DNA of 64,000 nt from contig NZ_AYWX01000001.1 in the NCBI RefSeq assembly GCF_000502875.1, positions 49,929 through 113,928 of the forward strand. The letters run 5' to 3'. This document shows, in pieces, positions 54,803 through 63,511 of this stretch (position 1 is the first letter of the stretch; the number at the start of each line of letters is the position of its first letter). The notes beneath the pieces were generated by a model. It was given only the letters and a program-made list of their open reading frames with translations, made no database searches and was not told the DNA's origin. The translations under genes were made by a program, and so were the position numbers. This DNA comes from Mesorhizobium sp. L2C084A000 (GTDB lineage Bacteria; Pseudomonadota; Alphaproteobacteria; Rhizobiales; Rhizobiaceae).

Positions 54803-56440
54803 ATGACATCCAGACCTCTTCATCCGGCGATCGGCACATTTGCGAAAGGCGCGAAGAGCGGCGCGCTTGGCCGCCGCGAGTTCCTGGCGCTGGCCAGCGC
54901 CTTCGGCGCCAGCACCGCGATTGCCTATGGGCTCATCGGTCAGCCGGTCCCGGCGCGGGCCGAAGAAGCCGCCCAACCCAGGAAGGGCGGCGTGCTGCGT
55001 GTTGCCATGCAGGTGATGGAGCTGGAAGACCCGCGCAAGTTCAAGGTTTCGCAGATGGGCAACATCGCCATGCAGTTTCTCGAACCGCTGGTGCGCTGGA
55101 AGCCGGATTTCACCTTCGAGCCGGTGCTGCTGCAGAGCTGGGAGATCAATGCGGACGCCACGGAATATGTGCTCAAGGTGCGCCCGGGGGTGAAATGGTC
55201 GAACGGCGACGATTTCACCGCCACGGATGTCGCCTTCAACATCACGCGCTGGTGCGAGAAGGATGCCGCCGGCAACTCGATGGCCGGGCGCATGACCGCG
55301 CTGATCGATCCCGACACCAAGGTGGCGCGCACTGGTGCCATCGAGGTTCGCGACGGCCACACCGTGGTCCTGAAACTGTCTCAGCCCGACATCACCATCA
55401 TCCCCGCGATGACCGACTACCCGGCATTGATCGTCCACCACACCTTCAATCCGAAGGCTGCGCCACTGTCGGCCAACCCCGTTTCCACGGGCCCGTTCGA
55501 ACTTAAAAAACTCGATGTCGGCGTTGCTGCCTCGGTGCGCAAGCGGCCGGACGGGTCGTGGTGGGGCGGCGAGGTGTTCCTCGACGGCATCGACTGGACC
55601 GACTACGGCACCGACTCGGCCGCCACCGTCTCCGCCTTCGAATCCGGTGAGATCGACCTGAATGGGCAGACGCAGTCCTATGACGTCGCCATGCTCGACA
55701 GGCTGGGCCTGAAGAAAAGCGAGATCGTCACTGCCGCCACCCTGGTCTCGCGCTGCAACGTCAACGCCAAACCCTATGACGACAAGCGCGTGCGCAACGC
55801 CATACAGCTTGCGGTCGACAACGAAGCGGTGCTGCAACTGGGCGCCGACGGCATGGGTATCGTCGCGCAGAACGATCATGTCGGACCGATGCATCCCGAA
55901 CACGCCGACCTGCCGCCGATCAAACGTGATCCGGTCCGGGCCAGGGCATTGCTCGAGGAAGCCGGCCAGCTCGATTTCGAGTTTGATCTGATCTCGGTCG
56001 AAGCCGATTACCGCAAGGAAAGCTCCGATGCCGTCGCCCAGCAGATGCGCGAAGCCGGCTTCAAGGTGAAACGCACCGTCATCCCGGAATCGGCATTCTG
56101 GAACGACTGGACGAAGTATCCCTTCGCGACCACCAATTGGAACGCCCGACCGCTCGGCATCCAGACCTATGCGCTTGCCTACCAGACCGGTTCGGCATGG
56201 AACGAGACAGGGTTCGCCGATCCCGACTTCGATGCCAAGGTCCACAAGGCCAACGCCATCGCCGATCCGGAGCAGCGCCGTGCGGTGATGAAGGAACTGC
56301 AGGTCATGCTGCAGGATTCCGGCATCATCGTTCAGCCCTACTGGCGAAAGCTGTTCTGCCATATGAAACCTGCCTTGATGGGTTACCAGATGCATCAGGC
56401 CTATGAGCAGGACTTCACCCGGGCTTGGCTCGCCGCCTGA
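54803..56440 (+). CDS. Tat-exported peptide/nickel-type ABC solute-binding protein
   Basis: The 545-residue precursor has a twin-arginine signal (GRREFLAL at 23-30) followed by a hydrophobic stretch ending near PARA. It then shows the family 5 binding-protein fold (VRPGVKWSNGDDFTATDVAF, PVSTGPFELKKL, RNAIQLAVDNEAVLQLG). Length is typical of DppA/OppA-like proteins. No permease or ATPase gene lies in this window, so it is an orphan here. A strong ribosome-binding site (GGGAG) precedes the ATG. A hairpin terminator follows 15 bp after the stop. Confidence 0.9.
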   Translation: MTSRPLHPAIGTFAKGAKSGALGRREFLALASAFGASTAIAYGLIGQPVPARAEEAAQPRKGGVLRVAMQVMELEDPRKFKVSQMGNIAMQFLEPLVRWKPDFTFEPVLLQSWEINADATEYVLKVRPGVKWSNGDDFTATDVAFNITRWCEKDAAGNSMAGRMTALIDPDTKVARTGAIEVRDGHTVVLKLSQPDITIIPAMTDYPALIVHHTFNPKAAPLSANPVSTGPFELKKLDVGVAASVRKRPDGSWWGGEVFLDGIDWTDYGTDSAATVSAFESGEIDLNGQTQSYDVAMLDRLGLKKSEIVTAATLVSRCNVNAKPYDDKRVRNAIQLAVDNEAVLQLGADGMGIVAQNDHVGPMHPEHADLPPIKRDPVRARALLEEAGQLDFEFDLISVEADYRKESSDAVAQQMREAGFKVKRTVIPESAFWNDWTKYPFATTNWNARPLGIQTYALAYQTGSAWNETGFADPDFDAKVHKANAIADPEQRRAVMKELQVMLQDSGIIVQPYWRKLFCHMKPALMGYQMHQAYEQDFTRAWLAA

Positions 56441-56455
56441 TCGCGGGCGACAGGG

Positions 56456-56480
56456 CGGCGCATTCTGCAGCGCCGTCTTT
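56456..56480 (+). terminator. intrinsic terminator after the solute-binding protein gene
   Basis: CGGCGC (56456-56461) and GCGCCG (56470-56475) form a six-base stem with an eight-base loop, followed by TCTTT, 15 bp after the stop codon. The T-run is short. Confidence 0.5.
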
Positions 56481-57105
56481 ACCCTTGGTCACCGGGAAAG
56501 TTGCGGCGTGGCGCCGCCATCAAGAACGGTCGTGGAGCAGTGCGGGCTTCGCATCGGACACGATGCACAGATGCGCCCACACATGCCCTGCCATGGCAGG
56601 TCAGCAGGGACCTCAGGCCGCCACATCAGACCAGCCGGCACACCAAGCATGCGAAACATTCTGGTTTCTGCGTCTGTCATCGTCACACTCCGGTTCACAA
56701 CTGGAGCTTACTTTTGCCTGACGGCAGCGAAACCCGCTTTCCCCGACAACGACCTTCCCGAAAACCGGGAGAATTCACGCCTGGATGCCAACCGGAAGAC
56801 AAGACCCGCGGCGGCAGGATCGAGTCACTTGAGCGATCTTGCCGCCTCCTCCTTGTGATCATACCGGATCTTAACAGGCGTCCGTCGCGCAGTTTAGCGG
56901 AAATCGCCCGACTTGTTGTTACGCGGAACTCCGGTCTGCCGCGGACGTTAAGCCCGGCAAGACATTTCTTGCTGAAGCAAGAGCGAGTATTGTGAAGCGG
57001 ACGCAACCAGTCCCGAGCCACACACGGCCTGTTGGATTTGACGCAATGGCATGTTGAAATGACGGAACAAGCGGAGTTATTCCCATCCGATTTGGAGATT
57101 CTAAA
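56481..57105. other. 625-bp region with no supported gene
   Basis: Short open frames occur on both strands, but none has a family-like sequence or a convincing ribosome-binding site. Base composition falls from the GC-rich norm toward the AT-richer block containing the next gene. The promoter of that gene should be near its 3' end. Confidence 0.5.
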
Positions 57106-58308
57106 TTGCCAGTCCGAATATGCTGCGTCTTTGGGACCTGGCAATTGCTCAGCTTGGTTGCCTCACTTCGCCAGTCAATAGCGGATGAAAGCTCGCCGCC
57201 GCAACAGGAGCATGAGGACTATCTTGTCCTTTATGAAACGGCCGGCGTTTCCGAGCATTTCAAGACTGATCTTGCTAAGCTTGCGTCTACAGTATGGACC
57301 TGGAAACGGATCATATGGGCATACGACCTTCTGACATCCGAGCGTAAATATGGGCAACTGCAAATTTTCCGGATCCATCATCAGATCCGAGCCACGATAG
57401 GTCTTGAAGTGAGTTCTGCAGATGAAATCTGGGCCTGCTTCGTTAACCGGCCATCGGAAAAAATACTGCTGGACTCATACCCAAGAGCCAAGATCGTTCT
57501 GTATGAGGATGGCTTGACATCATACCTTCCGTTTGAAGTGTCAACCATGGCACGGCCGCCAGGCACCAGGCTTCGAAAGCGCATCACCGGAGCCTTTATT
57601 GCAGGCCTCTCTGCAATTTCACCGGCGCTCCGTTTAAGGAAAATGGCTGACAAGATAGAAAGACGCCACCTGAAACGGGTGAGACTCTTTTACTCTTTGC
57701 TTAGCGAAATCCCCGTTCCATATGCTCTGGCGGATGTACCGAGATCGCAGGTCGGCGCTTCACTGATGCGCGATTTAATAGATGAGGTCAGCAGGGATGC
57801 GCTTTCCGGCGACAATGGAGATTGCCGTGCGTCAACCAACCCGCGGATCCTGCTGCTGGGCCAGGCATTGTCACGAAACGGCATAATGTCGTACGCGCAA
57901 GAGGCGGCGATCTATCGGCACATTGCGGAGCAGATCGTCGAGAGGGGATACGATATCGTCTGGAAGGAACATCCTAGAATAAGGGCGCCCTTCTTCCCCG
58001 AGTTGCTTGATGCGGTCGGAAATATGACATCCGACCCCAGCACCAGGATCACGGAGGCGAACCTTCCGCACACATACCCGATAGAGCTTATCGTATCCCG
58101 GATGAATATCGTTTGCTGCGTCTCCGGCACGTCAGCCGCCCTTCTTTATCTGAAATGGCTTTACGGCATCAAAGCATACACATTTGCAGAAACATTGATC
58201 CCGCTCATGACCGGCGCGGACATTTTAATGAGTGACATGGTAAGGACCCATGCGATGCCTTTTTCAGCGCTCCAATCTTCGAATGAGACACAAGCAGGTA
58301 TCTGTTGA
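57106..58308 (+). CDS. polysialyltransferase-family (alpha-2,8-type) glycosyltransferase
   Basis: The 400-residue product matches the layout of bacterial polysialyltransferase-like enzymes: a D/E-D/E-G motif in LYEDGLTSY (EDG 134-136), an HP motif in WKEHPRIR (His289, Pro290) and a late CCVSGTSAALLYL block (337-349) where the family keeps Ser/Thr for CMP-sugar binding. It begins without a signal peptide. The gene is AT-richer than its neighbours and uses codons unlike them, which suggests transfer. No sialic acid synthesis genes are in the window, so the donor may be another CMP- or nucleotide-sugar. The final residues (NETQAGIC) overlap the start of the decayed gene that follows. Confidence 0.75.
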   Translation: MPVRICCVFGTWQLLSLVASLRQSIADESSPPQQEHEDYLVLYETAGVSEHFKTDLAKLASTVWTWKRIIWAYDLLTSERKYGQLQIFRIHHQIRATIGLEVSSADEIWACFVNRPSEKILLDSYPRAKIVLYEDGLTSYLPFEVSTMARPPGTRLRKRITGAFIAGLSAISPALRLRKMADKIERRHLKRVRLFYSLLSEIPVPYALADVPRSQVGASLMRDLIDEVSRDALSGDNGDCRASTNPRILLLGQALSRNGIMSYAQEAAIYRHIAEQIVERGYDIVWKEHPRIRAPFFPELLDAVGNMTSDPSTRITEANLPHTYPIELIVSRMNIVCCVSGTSAALLYLKWLYGIKAYTFAETLIPLMTGADILMSDMVRTHAMPFSALQSSNETQAGIC

Positions 58309-58834
58309 AGGCGGGTGTCCGGTTTAGTGACACGTATGGCACCCATGATATCCTGATGGATGCCATGCTCAGCGGGAACACGCGGTAACCAATGCTGGTT
58401 CGGTGCGGACAAGCCACATCGATAATGGCGACAAACTATTTTCTGGCCTGTTTTATATGAGACCGGCAGACTACGACGCCGTTGTGGGACCCGACAATCA
58501 GTCGTTTTAATCCAAGTATGTCACGCTCGAGGACAGAGCCGCGCTGTTTAATGATGCCTATGTCGACGACACCCACTTGGAGTGCGTTGAAACCGTCAAG
58601 TACGACAGGAATCTGCTGGTGTTGTTCATCAATTCGATTGAATCGGTCCACGGCGTCACAGTCCGCCAGCCCACAGCCAAATGCCGGCTTTTCGTCAATC
58701 TGGTTGGAGAAGTCGAAAAGCCGTTTTACATCAAAGGAAAAAAGATACGGCCGCGCTATGTTCCGGTGCACCAAAGCCAGGATGAAGCGGAACAAACCTG
58801 GCTAAAGAGGCTCAAGCAAAAATTGCGGCTTTGA
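58287..58834 (+). pseudogene. decayed 2OG-Fe(II) oxygenase gene
   Basis: Reading across frames rebuilds a family-like protein. The first frame gives YLLKAGVRFSDTYGTHDILM and DAMLSGNTR, then stops at TAA (58386-58388). A one-base shift at about 58383 continues as VTNAGSVRTSHIDNGDKLF and SGLFYMRPADYDAV, with the iron-site HID at 58415-58423. An in-frame TAA follows at 58508-58510. Beyond it the frame runs on to the end at 58834 with LVLFINSIESVHGVTVR, where the distal His and the 2-oxoglutarate Arg lie. This pattern (HxDN..KLF.GL.Y..R, then NS...HGV..R) is that of sugar-linked 2OG-Fe(II) oxygenases. One frameshift and one stop, and no start codon, make it inactive unless the read has errors. 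Confidence 0.75.
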
Positions 58835-58924
58835 GAGACACGCCGTCGATCTGAGTTTCAGCCTGAACCGCCAATACCGAGCCGGATTCGACCTTTGCGG
58901 CGGCCAGGCACAGATTGGAACAGA

Positions 58925-59293
58925 ATGAGATTTTATCCAGCCGCCGAACGGATCGCTTTTTTCGGCACGCTTATCGCTGTTCTTGCCCTTGCATTGCTGC
59001 CTATACCCCGACTCGAGGAGTATGGGATCGATATCGGTTTCCGGTCCGACAAGCTGAACCACGCCAGCGCCTTTGCCGTCATGACTTTCCTTGGAGGGCT
59101 CGGCTGGCCCGATCGCAAGACAAGGCTGATCGTCTTCCTCGCCATGGTTGGAGCGGCGATCGAGGTCCTCCAGGGCACGGCGCTGATACGACGTGATCTG
59201 GATGTGTTCGACTGGGTTGCCGATTGCGCCGGCATCGCATGTGGCCTCGTGGCCGTGATCTGTGTGAACTGGATCTTGCGGCGCAGAGGTTGA
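58925..59293 (+). CDS. VanZ-like small membrane protein
   Basis: The 122-residue product has four hydrophobic spans and the VanZ-type pattern DKLNHASAFAVMTFLG, followed by EVLQGTALIRRDLDVFDWVADCAGI, which is the family core when split in two. VanZ-like proteins are widespread and mostly uncharacterised. ATG 58925 follows a GGAACAG ribosome-binding site; the frame also opens at 58895. Confidence 0.85.
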   Translation: MRFYPAAERIAFFGTLIAVLALALLPIPRLEEYGIDIGFRSDKLNHASAFAVMTFLGGLGWPDRKTRLIVFLAMVGAAIEVLQGTALIRRDLDVFDWVADCAGIACGLVAVICVNWILRRRG

Positions 59294-59475
59294 GCCTGTT
59301 GTCAGGCCTTATGTGCACGGCGCCGATAGCCACAGGAGTTCGCCCTCGGCTCCATTGACTCGGCGAAATCGGATTGCAACGATCCGATCCGGGAGTAGCG
59401 ATTTTTCTACCTTGGCCGGACAGATGAAGCTTCGGGCGCGGCACCCAGGAAGCGCACCATCAGTATTGAGGGACG

Positions 59476-59691
59476 ATGACGATCAAGATCAGGCTTCCGG
59501 GTGGTGTGTTGAAGGTCAAGCAACGTCATGAACTGCGGCGGCGGGAGTACAAGGGCGAAGTCCCGGTCTGGCAGTGTGGCAAATATTTCGTCATCTGGTG
59601 GCCCAGTACAATTCCTGATCGACCCTCCAAGAGCTCGAATACTGACAAGGAGCTTGAAATGACCCTTCCATCGACTGGAGAAGGCACGTAA
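59476..59691 (+). CDS. tiny protein with RLPGG..LKVK motif, first of a tandem pair
   Basis: The 71-residue product begins MTIKIRLPGGVLKVK and goes on through a conserved ELRRRE and VPVWQCGKYFVIWW block. It is paralogous to the 55-residue protein encoded 12 bp downstream, sharing roughly half of 45 aligned positions. A strong GAGGGA ribosome-binding site (59468-59473) precedes the ATG. The last 25 residues have no counterpart. I know no characterised family; conserved paralogy is the main evidence that it is real. Confidence 0.65.
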   Translation: MTIKIRLPGGVLKVKQRHELRRREYKGEVPVWQCGKYFVIWWPSTIPDRPSKSSNTDKELEMTLPSTGEGT

Positions 59692-59703
59692 GCTCTATGC
59701 ATC

Positions 59704-59871
59704 ATGGCTTTGCGAATCAGATTGCCGGGGGGCACACTGAAGGTGAAGACCTACCGCGAACTGCGTGATCGCGAGCGGGATCGCAGGGTGCCTGTGCTGA
59801 AGCTGGGATCACTCTATTTCGTCTGGGCTTCGGCCAAACTGCATTCGCACAAACACAATCCGACGCTCTGA
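59704..59871 (+). CDS. tiny protein with RLPGG..LKVK motif, second of a tandem pair
   Basis: The 55-residue product begins MALRIRLPGGTLKVKTYREL, then VPVLKLGSLYFVWAS, and ends with a His/Lys-rich tail. It aligns with the 71-residue protein just upstream from Met to the VPV..G..FV.W block. It is short and very basic. The ribosome-binding site is weak, so it may depend on coupling to the upstream gene. Function unknown. Confidence 0.6.
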   Translation: MALRIRLPGGTLKVKTYRELRDRERDRRVPVLKLGSLYFVWASAKLHSHKHNPTL

Positions 59872-59944
59872 TTTTTTTGCCGGGGTTCACACTTTTCCCT
59901 GAAATCGCTCCAGAGCCGCCCATTCGCAGGTAGCGCGACCTGGG

Positions 59945-62900
59945 TCAGCTTGCCTCGCGCATCGCTTCGGCCGCCTGCAGGTCGACCGACACCAGCTGAC
60001 TGACGCCCTGCTCGGCCATGGTCACGCCGAACAGCCGGTTCATGCGCGCCATGGTGATGGGATTGTGGGTGATGATGACGAAGCGCGTCTCGGTGGTGGC
60101 GGCCATCTCGTCCATCAGGTTGCAGAAGCGTTCGACATTGTGGTCGTCGAGCGGCGCGTCGACTTCATCGAGCACGCAGATCGGCGCCGGATTGGTCAGG
60201 AACACAGCGAAGATCAGCGACATCGCCGTCAACGCCTGCTCGCCACCGGACAGCAGCGTCATGGTCTGTGGCTTCTTGCCGGGCGGGCGGGCAAGGATTT
60301 CGAGACCGGCCTCGAGCGGATCGTCGGATTCGATCAGCTGCAATTCCGCCGTGCCGCCGCCAAACAGATGCGAGAACAGCCGCTGGAAATGCCCGTTGAC
60401 GACCTCGAAGGCGGCCAGCAGCCGCTCACGGCCTTCGCGGTTGAGGCTCTGGATCGCCTGCCTGAGCTTGCGGATCGCCTCGATGATGTCCTCGCGCTCC
60501 GACACGATCGCCTCCAGCCGGTCGGATAGCTCCTTCTGCTCCTCCTCGGCGCGCAGATTGACGGCGCCGAGCCGTTCGCGCTCGATCTTCAGCCGATCGA
60601 GCTGACGCTCGATCTCGGCCATTTCAGGCATCGGGCTGTCAGCCTCAAGACCGGTGTGGCGGATGACCAGATGCGGTGGTGTGTTCAGCGTCTCCTGGAT
60701 GCGCGCCTCGACCTCCAGCCGGCGTTCGTCGGCTGCGGTCAGCCGCTCTTCGGCGCGAACGCGGGTCTCGCGCGCCTCGGCCAGGAACTGGATGGCGCCG
60801 GCGGCGGCCTTGTCCAGTTCGGATTGCCGGTTCTCCGCTTCCTGCAAACGGTCGGCCGCCGCCTTGCGCAAGCTCTCGGCCTCGGTGAGCTGCGACAGCA
60901 AGGCACGCCGCTTGGCGTCGATTTCATCGGGAGCATCGGCCAGCCGCTCGCGTTCGGCCTCGGCCTCGGCCTTGCGTTCGCCGAGCGATGCGATCTGCGT
61001 CGAGGCGTTTTCGGCCCGCTCCAGCCAGTTGCTGCGCTCGGCGCCAATGGCATCGAGCCGGCGCGCGCGCGCCTCGGCTTCGCGCCGCAGCCCCTCATGC
61101 ACGGCACGCGCATCGGCAAGCGCGGCGCGGTCGCGGGCGACATTGGCCGAGGACTGTTCGAGCTGCAATTGCAGATCGCCAAGATGGGGCGCGTCCTGCA
61201 GCAGCATTTCCGCCTCGGCGAAGGCGGCCGAAATCTCCTCATGGCTGTCGACGATGCGGGCGCGCGCTTCATCGAGCGCGGCGCGCCGGCTCTGCAATTC
61301 GCCGCCGGCTCTCTCGGCCTCGGCCAACGCATTGCGGGCAGCGTCCAGCCGATGCTGGGCGTCACGACCGGCCTGGCGCGTGTTGCGCTCGGCCTCGCTT
61401 GCCAGGCGCAGCGCCTGTTCAGCCTCTCCCAGCGCCTCCTCGGCCTGGCGCAGGACGAGCGTCGCCTGTATCGCCTCGGCATCGAGCTCAGCCAGCCGGT
61501 TCTTCTGCGCCAGCCGTTGTGCTGCGGCGGTCGGCGCATCGGCGCTGGCGGTAAAGCCATCCCAACGCCAGAGCGCGCCTTCACGGCTGACCAGCCTCTG
61601 GCCGGGAGCAAGCAGCGATTGCAACCGGCGGCCGTCGCCGGCGGTATCGACGATACCGACCTGCGCCAGGCGGCGGGCGAGCTGTGCCGGCGCGTGAACC
61701 ACGCTGGCAAGGCTTTTTACGCCTTCGGGCAGGGCCGCGTCGCCGGGCTGGATCCCGCTTTCGCCCCAATGCACCGGAGCGCTGCGGTCGAGCGGCACGT
61801 CGAGATCTTCGCCAAGGGCCGCACCCAGCGCCGTTTCGAAACCGCGATCGACGCTGATCTTTTCCAACACGGCCGGGAAGAGATCCCCACTGGCGGCATT
61901 CAGGATTTTTGCCAGAGTGCGCGCTTCGGTTTCGATCCGTGCCAGCTCGGCCCTGGCATCCTGAAGCGGTGGCCGGGCGGCGCTTTCGACAGCGCGGGCA
62001 TCGATGACCGACTGCTCGGCCTCGGACACGGCAGCCTCGGCCTCCTCCAGCAGCGCCATGGCCTGTTCGACCAGCACGCGCTTCTCGGCCGGATCGGGCA
62101 GGCCAGCGACCTTGGAGAGTATCTCCGACAATTCCCGGTCGACATCGGCAAGCTGACGCGCGAAGCGGTCGCGGCGCTCGGCGGTGTCGCGCAGCGTCCG
62201 TTCGATCTGGTTGCGCGAGGCGGCAGCCTCGGCCCGTTCGGCGGTCAGCGCGGCGAGCTTGGCTTCGCTTTGCGAAAGCGTCGACGCCGCCTGTTCGAAC
62301 GCCGCACGGGTGGTGGCTTCGCGTTCGGCGGCGCCGGCATTTTCCGAATTGAGTGCTGCCTCTTCGGTGCGAAGGCGCTCGAGAATGTCCGCATTGTCGC
62401 GGACCATGCGCTCTTCACGTGCGATATCGCCGTCGAGCTGCTGCAGCCGGCGCTCGAGTTCGCTCTGACGGGCGCGGATGCGACCGGCTTCCTCCTCGAT
62501 CTGCGACTTGGCGATCGACAGGCGCTGGAAGGCAGCGGCGGCGGCGGCTTCCGCGTCGCGCAGGTCCGGCAGCCTATGAGCGCCGATGCCTTGCTCCCTG
62601 GCGGCGGCCATCTGGGCTGCGGCGCGGTCGCCGACCAGTGCTGTCGCAACCGCCAGCGCCGAACGTGCCTCGCCTTCCTGGGTCTTGGCCAGTGTCCAGC
62701 GCAAATGCAAAAGCGTCGCTTCTGCCTTGCGGATATCGGCCGACAGGTTCTTGAAGCGGGACGCCTGGCGCGCCTGGCGCTTCAGGCTTTCGATCTGGCT
62801 TTCCAGCTCGCCGACGACGTCGTCCAGTCGTTCGAGGTTCTGCTCGGCCGCCTTCAGCCGCAGTTCTGCCTCGTGGCGGCGGGTGTGCAGGCCGGAAATG

Positions 62901-63406
62901 CCTGCCGCCTCTTCGAGCAGCGCGCGGCGTGCCTGCGGCTTGGCCTGGATCAGTTCGCCAATGCGGCCTTGACCGACCATCGACGGCGAACGCGCGCCGG
63001 TTGACTGGTCTGCGAACAGAAGCTGCACGTCCTTGGCACGGGCCTCCTTGCCGTTGATACGGTAAAGCGAGCCGGCCTCGCGCTCGATGCGGCGCGACAC
63101 CTGCAGTTCGTCGGCATCGTTGAAGGCAGCGGGCGCCGAGCGGTCACTGTTGTCGAGGAAAAGCGTGACTTCGGCGGTGTTGCGTGCGGGCCGAGTGCCC
63201 GAGCCGGAAAAGATGACGTCGTCCATGCCGGACGCGCGCATGTTCTTGTAGGAGCTTTCGCCCATCACCCAGCGCAGCGCCTCGACAAGGTTCGACTTGC
63301 CGCAGCCATTCGGCCCGACAATGCCGGTCAGGCCGCGTTCGATGACGAACTCGCCGGGCTCGACGAAGGACTTGAAACCGAGGAGGCGAAGGCGCGAAAA
63401 CTTCAT
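59945..63406 (-). CDS. smc: chromosome segregation protein SMC
   Basis: This is the ATPase core of the bacterial condensin-like complex that compacts and resolves chromosomes. The 1153-residue product has Walker A GPNGCGKS (32-39) near the N-terminus, two long coiled-coil arms around a hinge (about 500-640), the signature LLSGGEQALTAMSLIFA and Walker B ICVLDEVDAPLD near the C-terminus. Length is typical for alphaproteobacteria. It lies 105 bp from the DsbA-like gene on the same strand. Confidence 0.97.
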   Translation of the reverse strand: MKFSRLRLLGFKSFVEPGEFVIERGLTGIVGPNGCGKSNLVEALRWVMGESSYKNMRASGMDDVIFSGSGTRPARNTAEVTLFLDNSDRSAPAAFNDADELQVSRRIEREAGSLYRINGKEARAKDVQLLFADQSTGARSPSMVGQGRIGELIQAKPQARRALLEEAAGISGLHTRRHEAELRLKAAEQNLERLDDVVGELESQIESLKRQARQASRFKNLSADIRKAEATLLHLRWTLAKTQEGEARSALAVATALVGDRAAAQMAAAREQGIGAHRLPDLRDAEAAAAAAFQRLSIAKSQIEEEAGRIRARQSELERRLQQLDGDIAREERMVRDNADILERLRTEEAALNSENAGAAEREATTRAAFEQAASTLSQSEAKLAALTAERAEAAASRNQIERTLRDTAERRDRFARQLADVDRELSEILSKVAGLPDPAEKRVLVEQAMALLEEAEAAVSEAEQSVIDARAVESAARPPLQDARAELARIETEARTLAKILNAASGDLFPAVLEKISVDRGFETALGAALGEDLDVPLDRSAPVHWGESGIQPGDAALPEGVKSLASVVHAPAQLARRLAQVGIVDTAGDGRRLQSLLAPGQRLVSREGALWRWDGFTASADAPTAAAQRLAQKNRLAELDAEAIQATLVLRQAEEALGEAEQALRLASEAERNTRQAGRDAQHRLDAARNALAEAERAGGELQSRRAALDEARARIVDSHEEISAAFAEAEMLLQDAPHLGDLQLQLEQSSANVARDRAALADARAVHEGLRREAEARARRLDAIGAERSNWLERAENASTQIASLGERKAEAEAERERLADAPDEIDAKRRALLSQLTEAESLRKAAADRLQEAENRQSELDKAAAGAIQFLAEARETRVRAEERLTAADERRLEVEARIQETLNTPPHLVIRHTGLEADSPMPEMAEIERQLDRLKIERERLGAVNLRAEEEQKELSDRLEAIVSEREDIIEAIRKLRQAIQSLNREGRERLLAAFEVVNGHFQRLFSHLFGGGTAELQLIESDDPLEAGLEILARPPGKKPQTMTLLSGGEQALTAMSLIFAVFLTNPAPICVLDEVDAPLDDHNVERFCNLMDEMAATTETRFVIITHNPITMARMNRLFGVTMAEQGVSQLVSVDLQAAEAMREAS

Positions 63407-63511
63407 TCGCCCCGCCCACTAAGCGGATTTCCGTGATTTTGCGAAAGGAATTCGCGGCACGACAGGAAGCCGCGCACGCCGAAGCGCCGCCGCCTCAGGG
63501 CTGACTGGATG

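Noticed and set aside
54671..56395. Long minus-strand frame antisense to the solute-binding protein gene
   Set aside because: It covers the same bases as a protein with a clear Tat signal and binding-protein fold; no motif of its own.
56695..57144. 149-codon minus-strand frame in the gap before the polysialyltransferase-like gene
   Set aside because: Arg/Ser-rich, no ribosome-binding site, no recognisable motif, and it overlaps the start of the plus-strand gene.
60656..63004. Open frame of about 780 codons on the plus strand antisense to smc
   Set aside because: It mirrors smc codon by codon in high-GC DNA, is low in complexity (Leu, Gly, Arg, Gln) and has no family-like motif.
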